Part shown: positions 19,733 through 26,648 of the stretch, piece by piece | How the letters are laid out: the number at the start of each line of letters is the position of its first letter | Position numbering within the stretch: the stretch's first letter is position 1 | Source of the DNA: a virus | Length of the DNA stretch: 26,648 bases | Strand: one strand, 5' to 3' | Virus record (IMG/VR): IMGVR_UViG_3300043449_002136 | Coordinates: 1 to 26,648 of that record | The notes under the pieces: generated by a model | The model's database searches: none | What the model was told of the DNA's origin: nothing | What the model saw: the letters and a program-made list of their open reading frames with translations, nothing else | Position numbers and translations under genes: made by a program

Positions 19733-22231
19733 TTAACTAAAAAATGAATCTAATGTGTTTGTTTTTTCTATAGACCAACCAACAACATCTAAAATGGTCT
19801 TAAGCGGTTGAATGAACGCCTTTTCAAATTGAGCATCATAATCAACATATTTCTCTAAGTCAAGATCCCTTGGGAACCTTTGTACAAATGCGATCACGTT
19901 TTCGTGAATTGGATTTGGTAACTTGAGGTAACAGTATTTAATCTTCTCCCCATTGCGAATAAATGGGTATTTTGTTGAAAGTCTATTCTTTTTAATATGA
20001 TGATTGTAAAGAAGAGAACCTCTTACGTGAATTGGAACCCCAACCCCAGTCCCCTTTTTATAAATTGTGTGTTGAGAAAAATGTTTCTCAATGTCAGAAA
20101 CTCCTGTGGGGGTTGAAATGTCTTCTGGTGGTAGAGACTTGAATTCTTTACGAACTAATTCAATATAAGAAATCATTTCATCTTCTGTACCACTCACAAG
20201 AATTGCGAAAGCCTGTTTAATTTTATCCCGACAAAAAGCTGGTGTTGAAGATTTAATTGCCTCAATGCCTGTAATTGAAAGCTGAGGTTCACTAAACCGA
20301 ACACCTTCATTATCCCAGACATTTACAATATAACGTTTTTTAGCTGGAATAATAAAACTATCTGCAATCTTTTCCCTTTTCATAAACAACTTATGAGCAT
20401 AAGAGTTCATGTATTCTGCCAATTCCCTATAACATTTGTCAATGTATTCTTGAATTGTGGTGGCAAAGATTTTATCCAAAAAGTCAATTACCTCAACCTT
20501 TGTTGGATTTTTACCAGAAAAGATTTTATCAACCAAAGGTTGCATATTCAAAAATGCAGAGTCTGTATCTGAATAGATTACAAAATCAAAATCTTGAGTT
20601 TTCAATAATTTATTAAAGTATGCATTTAGTTTATTTCCAATCCAACGAATCGCTAACTGGCCTGTGGATGTGATCGCCTCTGCATTTGCCAATTCATAAA
20701 ATCTGAAATAGTTTGAACCCATTGCACCATACCCACTGTTCAAACAGGTTTTGAGTGAGTTTTGCATCACCTTGTACTTTGAGATTTGTTTTTTCAAATC
20801 GTCATTTTTTTCCTTCTCATACTTTTTTTGATACTCAATCATTTTGTCCTTAAAAAACTTTCGTTTATTGAACATCTGTTCAAGAATCTCGGGTAAAAAT
20901 CCTTTGATGTCTTTTCTAAACATAGCCCCATTTGGAGCAATAGAATAAGAACATCCAGAAATGTCTACAGTTTGGTTTAAAAACCCCTCAATTGAAGCTT
21001 CATCAAATCGTTCATCAATTAAAGTTTCTGGACTCACGTTTACTCCCATAATAATGTGGGGATACAGACTCTGAAGGTCAAGACTAACAGTGTAACCGTA
21101 TTTACCAGGAGTAGGAACCTTTACATAAGCTCCAATAAACTTATCAGGCTTATCTGCTACTTTTTTAGGAGGGACAACAATGTTTTTTTGTTTGAGATGA
21201 TTATAGATGATTGCGTCCCACATTCTTACCTGAAAGAAAACATCTTCATAATTTGTTTTAGATTGATAAGCAAAAGCAATTGCCATTTCAATCAACCGAA
21301 GTTTGTCTTCCAACTTATCTACAAGTTCTGTGTCTTTAATATTGTATTTGGTAAATAAAGACCAATCATTCATAAAAAAGTCATTGAAAGTTTCATACTC
21401 TGTATGGTCTAACTTTCTTTCTTTCAATTCATCATAAGCAATTGTATCAAGACGATAATTCTCTGGTTTATGTAGTGAATACTTACGATAAAGCTCTAAA
21501 AAGTCTAAGGTAGAAATGCCATAAACATCATAATAAAATTCTTCACGATTGTTAATTTCTGTTCGTTTTTCTAAAACTTTACCCCAGATAGAGAATCGTT
21601 TTGACTGACCAGGACCAAGAGTTTTGTCAATTCTTTTAATAATATAAGGAATGTCAAAAAACTTTACATTATGACCGGTAATGACTTCTGGATAATCATT
21701 TTCCCAAAATTCTAAGAACCTTGAGAGTAAATCCTTTTCATCAGCACACTCAAAGTAAGTATTATTCTCTACTTTTTCTGAGAACTGACGACTACCCCAA
21801 GTGTATGTTTGTTTGGTGGAGTAGTCCTGAAGAGTGATTAGAAGGATCTCTTCGTTTGCAGATTGTACGTCAACCCCAGCATAGGCTGTGGTCTCAATAT
21901 CAATGGTTACAAGTTTAATCTTGTTAATGTCAAACTCAATCTCATCGGGATAAGATTCTGAGATGTATTGATAGATAGAATCTACATTGCCATAAATTTC
22001 AAAACCATCAATATTTTTATACTTGTCTAAGAATTCTCTGGTGTCCTTAAGTGTGCCGGGTTTAATTGGGGAAACAGATTCACCTTTTAGTGTTTTGTAT
22101 TCAGTTGGAATCTTAGATTTAACAAAAAGAGTAGGACCAAAATCTACACAATCTTTAAAATGAACCCCATTATCATAACCCCGAACATAGATATTATTTC
22201 CAATTTGTTTGACGTTTGTGTAAAAGCGCAT
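19733..22231 (-). CDS. 43: Family B DNA polymerase, T4 gp43
   Basis: 832 residues (T4 gp43: 898). Replicative polymerase with proofreading. Exonuclease motifs: I TIDIETT (Asp111, Glu113), II GHNVKFFDIPYI (Asp192), III YNIKDTEL (Asp299). Polymerase motifs: A VSLDLQSLYPHIIMG (Asp384), B LKTCLNSGYGAMGS (493-505), C IYSDTDSAFL (Asp554, Asp556). The C-terminal LDSFFS is a plausible clamp-binding tail for gp45. No intein interrupts motifs A to C, although these are frequent intein sites in family B polymerases. Starts directly at the end of the 83-aa gene; its stop overlaps the ribosome site of uvsX. Confidence 0.97.
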   Translation of the reverse strand: MRFYTNVKQIGNNIYVRGYDNGVHFKDCVDFGPTLFVKSKIPTEYKTLKGESVSPIKPGTLKDTREFLDKYKNIDGFEIYGNVDSIYQYISESYPDEIEFDINKIKLVTIDIETTAYAGVDVQSANEEILLITLQDYSTKQTYTWGSRQFSEKVENNTYFECADEKDLLSRFLEFWENDYPEVITGHNVKFFDIPYIIKRIDKTLGPGQSKRFSIWGKVLEKRTEINNREEFYYDVYGISTLDFLELYRKYSLHKPENYRLDTIAYDELKERKLDHTEYETFNDFFMNDWSLFTKYNIKDTELVDKLEDKLRLIEMAIAFAYQSKTNYEDVFFQVRMWDAIIYNHLKQKNIVVPPKKVADKPDKFIGAYVKVPTPGKYGYTVSLDLQSLYPHIIMGVNVSPETLIDERFDEASIEGFLNQTVDISGCSYSIAPNGAMFRKDIKGFLPEILEQMFNKRKFFKDKMIEYQKKYEKEKNDDLKKQISKYKVMQNSLKTCLNSGYGAMGSNYFRFYELANAEAITSTGQLAIRWIGNKLNAYFNKLLKTQDFDFVIYSDTDSAFLNMQPLVDKIFSGKNPTKVEVIDFLDKIFATTIQEYIDKCYRELAEYMNSYAHKLFMKREKIADSFIIPAKKRYIVNVWDNEGVRFSEPQLSITGIEAIKSSTPAFCRDKIKQAFAILVSGTEDEMISYIELVRKEFKSLPPEDISTPTGVSDIEKHFSQHTIYKKGTGVGVPIHVRGSLLYNHHIKKNRLSTKYPFIRNGEKIKYCYLKLPNPIHENVIAFVQRFPRDLDLEKYVDYDAQFEKAFIQPLKTILDVVGWSIEKTNTLDSFFS

Positions 22232-22482
22232 CAGTTCTTAATACTTTCCTCGTATTTTACCATCAGTTTTGTAGTTGGTTTTACCATCGTCAGAAGTTTA
22301 TCAGAGTGAAATGGCATAGTATTTTGGGTTGTAAATTCAATCAACCATGGTTTAAGTTCGTCGCCAACAATTTCAAATGGTTCCACAAGTTCATAATTTG
22401 GATCGCCAAGTTCAGCTTCCAATTGGCGAATTTGAGAAATCAAACGGAGCCCATTTTCAAAAATAAACACAAAGACATTCAT
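22231..22482 (-). CDS. 83-aa small conserved-type protein before gp43
   Basis: The frame opens at 22515, but ATG 22482 (MNVFVFIFENGLRLISQIRQ) follows AAGGAG by four bases, so it is the start. Residues 1-20 are hydrophobic/amphipathic, followed by LEAELGDPNYELVEPFEIVG and a soluble C-terminal half rich in Lys and Thr. I recall similar short proteins next to gp43 in cyanomyoviruses; no function known to me. It is the first gene after the promoter at 22506-22534 and shares the gp43 transcript. Its stop touches the gp43 start. Confidence 0.8.
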   Translation of the reverse strand: MNVFVFIFENGLRLISQIRQLEAELGDPNYELVEPFEIVGDELKPWLIEFTTQNTMPFHSDKLLTMVKPTTKLMVKYEESIKN

Positions 22483-22505
22483 AGCTCTCCTTATCGGCTC
22501 TTTAG

Positions 22506-22534
22506 AGCATAGCATAAAAAACGGAGCAAGTCAA
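22506..22534 (-). promoter_or_regulatory. Sigma70-type promoter for the gp43-uvsX-gp41-dut operon
   Basis: TTGACT at 22529-22534, a 17-base spacer, TATGCT at 22506-22511 on the minus strand. The -35 box and spacer lie inside the hsp20 terminator stem, so terminator and promoter share the same bases. Confidence 0.72.
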
Positions 22535-22560
22535 CTGATATGTGCCAGTTGAAGCTCCGT
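22515..22560 (-). terminator. Rho-independent terminator after hsp20
   Basis: ACGGAGC (22554-22560) pairs with GCTCCGT (22521-22527). An inner CAACTG/CAGTTG stem lies within, and a run of T follows the outer stem on the minus strand. Confidence 0.85.
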
Positions 22561-22591
22561 TTGCGGCGACGAAATTGGGGGTAGCCTAAAA

Positions 22592-22599
22592 GTATTTAG
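22592..22599 (-). promoter_or_regulatory. Late-promoter-like CTAAATAC at the hsp20 stop codon
   Basis: CTAAATAC contains the hsp20 TAA and sits in a GCCTAAA/TTTAGGC palindrome (22584-22601). No reading frame lies between it and the terminator at 22515-22560. Confidence 0.4.
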
Positions 22600-23012
22600 G
22601 CAATTTCATATGTTTTTTTCTTTTGATGTTCTGGAATTACCCGAACAAGATGAATCGTCAAGAGACCATCCGAAAACTTAACATCAGAAACCTCAACATC
22701 ATCACTTAAGAGAAAAGTTTTATTAAAAGACCTACGAGCAAGACCTCTATGGATATACTCTTGTGTGTCTTCTTCTAATTTTTTAGCCTCAATGAAAAGT
22801 TTATTCCATTCTGTGGAAACTTCTACATCTTGTTTTGAGTATCCGGCCAGGGCCAACTCTAATCTAAAGTGTGTAGAGTCCTCTTTGACAAGATTATGAG
22901 GGGGATAATTAGAGTGAGAATCAAATGTTGAGTTGACTCTATCAAACCATTCATCAAGCCCAATTGAATGGCGGCGAATCGCGTTGATAGGGGTTAAACT
23001 GGTTGTTAGCAT
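22596..23012 (-). CDS. hsp20: Hsp20-family small heat-shock protein
   Basis: 138 residues. The alpha-crystallin domain spans about 38-125: FRLELALAGYSKQDVEVSTE, an IEAKK strand, and DVKFSDGLLTIHLVRVIPE, which is the G-x-L-T-[IV] signature. Small heat-shock proteins bind unfolding proteins as oligomers; in T4-like cyanophages the gene is a characteristic marker beside gp43 and regA. A near-perfect AGGAGG ribosome site lies upstream of ATG 23012. The promoter at 23072-23100 and a 5' stem-loop (23043-23069) suggest strong, possibly stabilised, expression. Confidence 0.95.
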   Translation of the reverse strand: MLTTSLTPINAIRRHSIGLDEWFDRVNSTFDSHSNYPPHNLVKEDSTHFRLELALAGYSKQDVEVSTEWNKLFIEAKKLEEDTQEYIHRGLARRSFNKTFLLSDDVEVSDVKFSDGLLTIHLVRVIPEHQKKKTYEIA

Positions 23013-23042
23013 AATAGACCTCCTAAAAGCATCTAAACAATA

Positions 23043-23069
23043 ATGAGTGTCCCATTAGGCGACACTCAT
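23043..23069 (-). promoter_or_regulatory. Stem-loop at the 5' end of hsp20 mRNA
   Basis: ATGAGTGTC (23061-23069) and GACACTCAT (23043-23051) pair perfectly over 9 bp with a 9-base loop. The expected transcription start (about 23065) is at the outer edge, so the hairpin would sit at the RNA terminus. No T run follows, so it is not a terminator. Confidence 0.6.
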
Positions 23070-23071
23070 AA

Positions 23072-23100
23072 ATTATTTATTATTCGGGCTAAAATGTCAA
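23072..23100 (-). promoter_or_regulatory. Sigma70-type promoter for hsp20
   Basis: TTGACA at 23095-23100, a 17-base spacer, AATAAT at 23072-23077. An overlapping late-like AATAAATA (23074-23081) could add late expression. Confidence 0.7.
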
Positions 23101-23116
23101 CTTCTGGAAATCCGAA

Positions 23117-23133
23117 CCTCAGGTTCGGAAATC
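23117..23133 (-). terminator. Stem-loop after regA
   Basis: CCGAACC-TGA-GGTTCGG on the minus strand, directly after the regA stop. The stem is strong, but only ATTTCC follows, so termination may be weak or the hairpin may protect the 3' end. Confidence 0.5.
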
Positions 23134-23134
23134 G

Positions 23135-23590
23135 TCACTCTTCTACTTCTTCGTTAAAGCGATGCTTCTTTTTGCCCACTGTATACTTTTCAATGATTTC
23201 ATAGTCAGCAGCATCTTTATGGCTCAGGACTTTAATCTGATTCATTGGGCACATATCTTCAATTTTTTCTGGATTTACGATATTTACAATACCCCAATCA
23301 CGAAGAAGGGCGCAAATACGATTCCTACGTTGAATGTCATTATGAGTTAGGCGACATTCGCCACCATCAATCACTAGCATTTCTTTAAAATGGGCCAGGC
23401 GGTATGTACCCCGCTTGTGGAAAATAACAACCGAAGGATAAAGAGTTTTTGATTTACGAGAAAGAATTCCAACTCTACGAAGAGTTTCTCTCGCAATATT
23501 AAAATCATCTGGACGATTGAGAGTGATCTCAACCATCATAGATTCATCCCAATCAATATACTTGGGTTCAGTGCGTTCATTATTATTCAT
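23135..23590 (-). CDS. regA: Translational repressor RegA
   Basis: 151 residues from ATG 23590; T4 RegA has 122. The conserved part starts at MVEITLNRPDDFNIARETLR (Met 23536) and includes VGILSRKSKTLYPSVVIFHK, AHFKEMLVIDGGE, DIQRRNRICALLRDWGI and KYTVGKK, in line with T4 RegA (MIEITL..., HFKEML, LLEDWG, KYTIG). The extra N-terminal 17-18 residues may reflect a start further down (23539 or 23536); no Shine-Dalgarno sequence decides this. In T4, RegA binds early mRNAs near their start codons and represses clamp and clamp-loader genes, which are its neighbours here. Downstream of gp62, possibly with extra transcription from a late-like motif at 23620. Confidence 0.93.
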   Translation of the reverse strand: MNNNERTEPKYIDWDESMMVEITLNRPDDFNIARETLRRVGILSRKSKTLYPSVVIFHKRGTYRLAHFKEMLVIDGGECRLTHNDIQRRNRICALLRDWGIVNIVNPEKIEDMCPMNQIKVLSHKDAADYEIIEKYTVGKKKHRFNEEVEE

Positions 23591-23618
23591 AAAACTTTAA
23601 AAAATAAAACATCTCAAT

Positions 23619-24005
23619 CTATTTATGCCCTCCAACATTTAGACGAGTTTCAATATAAGATAATTGCTCGCGGGTTAAAATCTTCAGAACATCACGAGCT
23701 TTGTCAGTATTATACCCGTAAAAAGTTTTTACATTATCTAAATCTTGCAATTCTTTTTTTCTTGCCCAATCCGAGTAGCGACGCTTTGTCTTAATACTGT
23801 GAAGATAAAACTGATACTGCATATCCTTATCAAGCAGATAGTACCGATTCATTTCATTGGCATACAAAATTGTATCCAAATGAGCTGACATCAGACGATT
23901 AATCACAAAAGGATTATACCTTTTAATGTTATCTGAATTTTCTTCTAAAAGATTATTCTTTTTTTGATTGATAGAATTTAACCAATCTGATAATTCTAAT
24001 GTCAT
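23619..24005 (-). CDS. 62: Clamp-loader small subunit gp62
   Basis: 128 residues, shorter than T4 gp62 (187) but usual for cyanophage-type relatives. Helical protein with LSDWLNSINQKKNNLLEE, INRLMSAHLDTILYANEMNR and SDWARKKELQDLDNVKTFYG, the latter resembling the conserved gp62 core (YPFF...N-x-Y). It joins gp44 to load the gp45 clamp on primed DNA. Identity rests on this similarity and on the fixed gene order gp44-gp62-regA. ATG overlaps the gp44 stop by four bases (ATGA-type). Confidence 0.88.
   Translation of the reverse strand: MTLELSDWLNSINQKKNNLLEENSDNIKRYNPFVINRLMSAHLDTILYANEMNRYYLLDKDMQYQFYLHSIKTKRRYSDWARKKELQDLDNVKTFYGYNTDKARDVLKILTREQLSYIETRLNVGGHK
23620..23627 (-). promoter_or_regulatory. 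Late-promoter-like CATAAATA ahead of regA
   Basis: CATAAATA within the last codons of gp62, 30 bases before ATG 23590. The spacing is right for a late promoter, but it is embedded in coding sequence. Confidence 0.4.
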
Positions 24006-24943
24006 TTAAAAGTTACCTTACACATTAATTCAATTAAACAAGCAAGAAGATTGATCTCATTATCACAAACAAAGGCAGATTTGTATTGGTAATCCGCAAT
24101 AATCAAGATTGCTTCTGGAATACTTGTTGGAACAAGATTTTCATAAAGAGAATCATAAATCTTACGAAGAATAATATTTGGATCATTATCAAGATTCTCA
24201 ACTACCCATTTACGAACTTCCTTAAAATTCTTTTCTTGCATATGTTTTACAAGACTTGAAATCTTAACATCAGAAACTTGTGCAAGAATTCCAGTGTCAA
24301 TTGCCCCACTTGATGCATAACGTTGAATCTCATTAAGAGTGCGGCGAAAATCTGGGAAATACTTAGAAATAACCTCAACTAGAACCTTTGGCTCATAAGG
24401 TATTTTTTCTGTATCTAAGATAAAACAAACCCTCTTAAAAAACTCAGCCGCAATCTTTGGTTTTTCCTTTGAAGAAATTGTAAAATCAATTACTGCACAC
24501 CTTGAATGAAGGGGTTGAATAATCTTATTTTTATAGTTACAAGTAAAAATAAAAGAACAATTACCCTGAAGTTCTTCAATAGAAGCCCTTAGAGCAAGTT
24601 GGGCATCGTGAGTGAGATTGTCACCCTCATCAATGAGCAAGATCTTCTTTCCTGTTTGTGAAAGAGATACTGTTGATGCATAATTTTTTACCTTATTTCT
24701 GATTACATCAATGGAACGTTCATCAGAACCATTAATAATCATAAAATCTCGCTGAAGATCCTGGGCGAGGGCACGAATTGTTGAGGTTTTTCCACAACCA
24801 CTTCCTGCTGCCAGAATCATATTGGGGACATTGCCAGAATCACGAATGTCCCTAAAATAAGATTTTAAATTCTCTGGAAGAATACAATCTTCAATCTTTT
24901 TAGGGGCGTAAGATTCAACAAAAAGAAACTCTTTATTCATCAT
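24002..24943 (-). CDS. 44: Clamp-loader ATPase subunit gp44
   Basis: 313 residues (T4 gp44: 319). AAA+ ATPase of the clamp loader. Walker A GSGCGKTS at 47-54, Walker B ILLIDEGD with Asp105/Glu106, sensor 1 FIFTCNYKNKI with Asn136, and the SRC motif LHSRC (147-149) carrying the trans-acting arginine finger. The opening (FVESYAPKKIEDCILPENLK) is typical of gp44. Two ATGs in tandem (24943 and 24940) follow TTATAAATG, with no Shine-Dalgarno sequence. That AU-rich start could be a RegA target by analogy to T4. The terminator at 24955-24991 separates it from gp45. Confidence 0.96.
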   Translation of the reverse strand: MMNKEFLFVESYAPKKIEDCILPENLKSYFRDIRDSGNVPNMILAAGSGCGKTSTIRALAQDLQRDFMIINGSDERSIDVIRNKVKNYASTVSLSQTGKKILLIDEGDNLTHDAQLALRASIEELQGNCSFIFTCNYKNKIIQPLHSRCAVIDFTISSKEKPKIAAEFFKRVCFILDTEKIPYEPKVLVEVISKYFPDFRRTLNEIQRYASSGAIDTGILAQVSDVKISSLVKHMQEKNFKEVRKWVVENLDNDPNIILRKIYDSLYENLVPTSIPEAILIIADYQYKSAFVCDNEINLLACLIELMCKVTFK

Positions 24944-24954
24944 TTATAAATCAC

Positions 24955-24991
24955 GAAAAAAATAAAAAGAGCACAAGAAACTTATGCTCTT
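24955..24991 (-). terminator. Rho-independent terminator between gp45 and gp44
   Basis: AAGAGCA-T-AAG, loop TTT, CTT-G-TGCTCTT on the minus strand (arms within 24967-24991), followed by TTTATTTTTTT. It would lower the clamp-loader to clamp ratio. Confidence 0.85.
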
Positions 24992-24997
24992 CAAAAA

Positions 24998-25663
24998 TCA
25001 ACCAAAAGTACTATCAGGCTCAAGCGCAATAGTGTAAAGAATATTAGATTTTGTATTCACAAATTGAGAAACATTTTGTTTTGATAGACTCACTTTGTAG
25101 GAACCAGGCAAAAGCTTTAGGTTTTCAATCTTAAAGTTAAATGTGAACTGCTTATCGGTTTCGCCAACTTCCAATGAGTATTCGTTAGAAGTATCATTCT
25201 TCTTATCCCGAACAATCAGACGAACAGCTCCATCAACACCAACCACAGCAAGATCAAACAATTGGTAAATTGAAGATGCTTTAAGAATCTTCTGTAGTTG
25301 AGAATGTTCCAGTTGAAACTCAACTTCAACAGATGGTAGAACAATGCTCTTATCTGGAGGAGTGATGATTACGGATGGATCTGCAAAGAAATACTTCGCT
25401 CGGCGCCTTCCTTCTTTAATCACAAGATAAGAATCATTATCAAAATCTAATTGAGGTTTGTCATAAAGAGATAGACCATTTAGAAATTGATTCAAATCAT
25501 AAATCGCAAAGTCCTTTGGGAATTCTTCCTCAACCGTTGCTTCGGCAAGAACATTACGCATACCAGAAATGGTGCGTAGTTGATTTCCTTGTTTAATGTA
25601 AATAGACTGGTTAATAGAAGCAAAATTTTTCAGAATAACCAGTGTTTCAGAGGATAGGTTCAT
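24998..25663 (-). CDS. 45: DNA polymerase sliding clamp gp45
   Basis: 221 residues (T4 gp45: 228). The protein has the alternating beta-strand composition of a clamp (NLSSETLVILKNFASINQSI at the start; QFTFNFKIENLKLLPGSYKV near the end) and the length and place expected of gp45. It encircles DNA as a trimer, tethers gp43 and, in T4, is also the mobile activator of late transcription, relevant to the many late promoters here. Starts 9 bases after the DUF3310-like gene. No clear ribosome site. Confidence 0.93.
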   Translation of the reverse strand: MNLSSETLVILKNFASINQSIYIKQGNQLRTISGMRNVLAEATVEEEFPKDFAIYDLNQFLNGLSLYDKPQLDFDNDSYLVIKEGRRRAKYFFADPSVIITPPDKSIVLPSVEVEFQLEHSQLQKILKASSIYQLFDLAVVGVDGAVRLIVRDKKNDTSNEYSLEVGETDKQFTFNFKIENLKLLPGSYKVSLSKQNVSQFVNTKSNILYTIALEPDSTFG

Positions 25664-25674
25664 AATGTATGTAA

Positions 25675-25998
25675 TCAGCGAAATTCGTTTAGACCGTTTT
25701 CTTGACGGCGATAATGCCCATCAAAGTGAAGGAGAAGCATTGCGTAGTGAATAACCTTTAAAATATCTCTTTTATTGCGTCCTTCTTTTTCTCCATAACG
25801 AGAAGAATATTTTAGGATGTTTGCCTGACAAAATCCCGTGGCAAGTCCTTTGGCTGCCATCAGATCAATTGTCTGAATGTTTTCATAACCTGCCTCACCA
25901 CCACAGTAATGTCCATTGTAGGTGCTGGCTACATAATCCTCAATGTCTTTGAGAATTTTAGCCTCATCGTATTTCCAAAAATGTTCTTTATCTGACAT
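25675..25998 (-). CDS. DUF3310-like small protein
   Basis: 107 residues. The pattern HYCGGEAGYENIQTIDLMAA, CQANILKYSSRYGEKEGRNK and DILKVIHYAMLLLHF resembles the phage DUF3310 family (H-Y...E-x-I-D...G-N-x-x-K-Y-x-x-R...D-L-x-K-A-x-x-Y). Members are common beside replication genes of tailed phages and sit between gp45 and gp46 in cyanomyoviruses. Their biochemistry is not settled as far as I know. It is the first gene after the promoter at 26039-26067, with an AGGA element some 15 bases before the ATG. Confidence 0.82.
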   Translation of the reverse strand: MSDKEHFWKYDEAKILKDIEDYVASTYNGHYCGGEAGYENIQTIDLMAAKGLATGFCQANILKYSSRYGEKEGRNKRDILKVIHYAMLLLHFDGHYRRQENGLNEFR

Positions 25999-26038
25999 AA
26001 TGTTTTTTCAAGTCCTAATGTGTTGAACGGACCAATCC

Positions 26039-26067
26039 AGCATAACACGGTGGTGTCCGTTTGTCAA
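26039..26067 (-). promoter_or_regulatory. Sigma70-type promoter for DUF3310-gp45
   Basis: TTGACA at 26062-26067, a 17-base spacer, TATGCT at 26039-26044 on the minus strand, starting 5 bases after the gp46 stop codon. AACGGAC/GTCCGTT arms flank the -10 and part of the spacer. Confidence 0.8.
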
Positions 26068-26071
26068 GGGA

Positions 26072-26648
26072 TTATTTGGATGTCTCCATTTTAACTGAGA
26101 AGTTCCCCTTCTTCTCAAAACCGATTACTCGGTCAAATTTTTCCTCAATTCCTTCTCTGTGAGAGATAATGAACACATTCTTGTGTTTCATCTCAGTTTT
26201 AATAATTTTTAAGAAGTCATTAACTCCTTCCAAATCTAAAGAATTTTCTAAAATCTCATCATAAATGTTAATGTTTACATTTGAAGAATTTTTAATTTCT
26301 GCAACTTTCATAAAAGCAAAAGTTATAGCAAGGTCAATTCTTTGCTTTTGACCTTGTGAGAAGCTATTGTAAGAAAAGTTTTCATACACTGGTGTACAAA
26401 TACTCTCATTAAACTCTTCGTCCAAAACAAAATTGACATAAAAATTCATTGCCTGAAGATAACGATTAATTTGCTGATTAATCAAAGGCAAATACTTCTT
26501 AATAATTTTAGTTTTTACACCGCCATCTTTAAGGAGGCTGGTTGAAAACTCATAATATTGAAGTTCATCCTTCTTTTTTTCATAATCCTCTTTTGCTTGT
26601 TTGAGTTCTATGAAAAATTCCTCAAGTTTTTTATGTTCTGTTGTTCTA
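26072..26648 (-). CDS. 46: Recombination endonuclease subunit gp46, C-terminal part
   Basis: The frame stays open from the TAA at 26072 to the window edge, so the start is outside; the TTG at 26491 is an internal codon. About 192 residues are visible: end of a coiled coil (EEFFIELKQAKEDYEKKKDE), then the C-terminal ABC ATPase lobe with the signature FSQGQKQRIDLA, Walker B INIYDEILENSLD and the H-loop NVFIISHREG. gp46 is the Rad50-like partner of gp47 in resecting DNA ends for recombination-dependent replication. Confidence 0.94.
   Translation of the reverse strand, partial: RTTEHKKLEEFFIELKQAKEDYEKKKDELQYYEFSTSLLKDGGVKTKIIKKYLPLINQQINRYLQAMNFYVNFVLDEEFNESICTPVYENFSYNSFSQGQKQRIDLAITFAFMKVAEIKNSSNVNINIYDEILENSLDLEGVNDFLKIIKTEMKHKNVFIISHREGIEEKFDRVIGFEKKGNFSVKMETSK

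Noticed and set aside
15864-22231. Inteins in gp41 or gp43
   Set aside because: The P-loop of gp41 and motifs A, B and C of gp43 were read through and are continuous.
26072-26491. gp46 starting at the TTG at 26491
   Set aside because: The frame is open and clearly gp46-like up to the window edge, so the TTG is an internal codon.
1-26648. CRISPR arrays, insertion sequences, rRNA
   Set aside because: No regularly spaced direct repeats, transposase-like frames or rRNA-like sequence were seen anywhere.

Overview
The window is a contiguous piece of a T4-like myovirus genome of the kind found in aquatic cyanobacteria and related marine or freshwater bacteria. The evidence is a near-complete T4-type replication module: gp46, gp45, gp44, gp62, RegA, gp43, UvsX, gp41 and gp61, plus NrdA/NrdB, dUTPase and Hsp20. 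Short T4-type late promoters (TATAAATA, or CTAAATAC and variants) also support this. AT-rich composition and the order gp46-DUF3310-gp45-gp44-gp62-regA-hsp20-gp43 point to cyanophage or pelagiphage relatives. The host cannot be fixed from the sequence. All genes but one are on the minus strand, so the genes below are listed in transcription order, from high to low coordinates.

Right part (26648 to 15031): gp46 (cut by the window edge), a DUF3310-like protein, the clamp gp45, a terminator, clamp loader gp44/gp62, RegA, Hsp20, a small conserved protein, DNA polymerase gp43, a broken uvsX, helicase gp41, dUTPase and a 48-aa protein, ending at a terminator. Middle (14986 to 9248): a block of late genes, nearly each with its own late promoter. 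They encode basic, low-complexity putative virion proteins, a nucleotidyltransferase-domain protein, a DUF3008-tailed protein, a beta-rich structural protein, small conserved proteins and a coiled-coil membrane protein. Then (9251 to 3244) comes a nucleotide/primase operon from a sigma70-type promoter: gp61, a broken nrdA, nrdB, terminator. Left part (3243 to 1): two further late structural genes, a 52-aa gene, a plus-strand GIY-YIG nuclease, a 67-aa gene and the start of a secreted RlpA-like protein.

The most striking content is two 'fractured' genes. nrdA and uvsX are each split into two reading frames by a split intein, with a free-standing homing-endonuclease-like gene between the halves. 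nrdA has a conventional split (113-aa N-intein, 35-aa C-intein) around an HNH-type gene. uvsX has an atypical split (24-aa N-intein, 131-aa C-intein) inside the Walker A loop, between its Lys and Thr, around a GIY-YIG-like gene. All residues needed for protein trans-splicing are visible, so the gene products should be rejoined to a NrdA of about 757 aa and a UvsX of 335 aa. The two endonucleases have different catalytic domains but share the same EYW-x-x-x-G-x-x-x-x-E-A repeats. The start codon of the nrdA endonuclease lies in an 18-bp perfect inverted repeat containing a late-promoter-like sequence. This layout would keep it silent on read-through transcripts and open it on late transcripts, as known for I-TevI of T4.

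Five or six good sigma70-type promoters (TTGACA-17/18-TATAAT-like) and about a dozen late promoters can be read directly. They show an early/middle backbone interrupted by late islands, usually with terminator and late promoter back to back.
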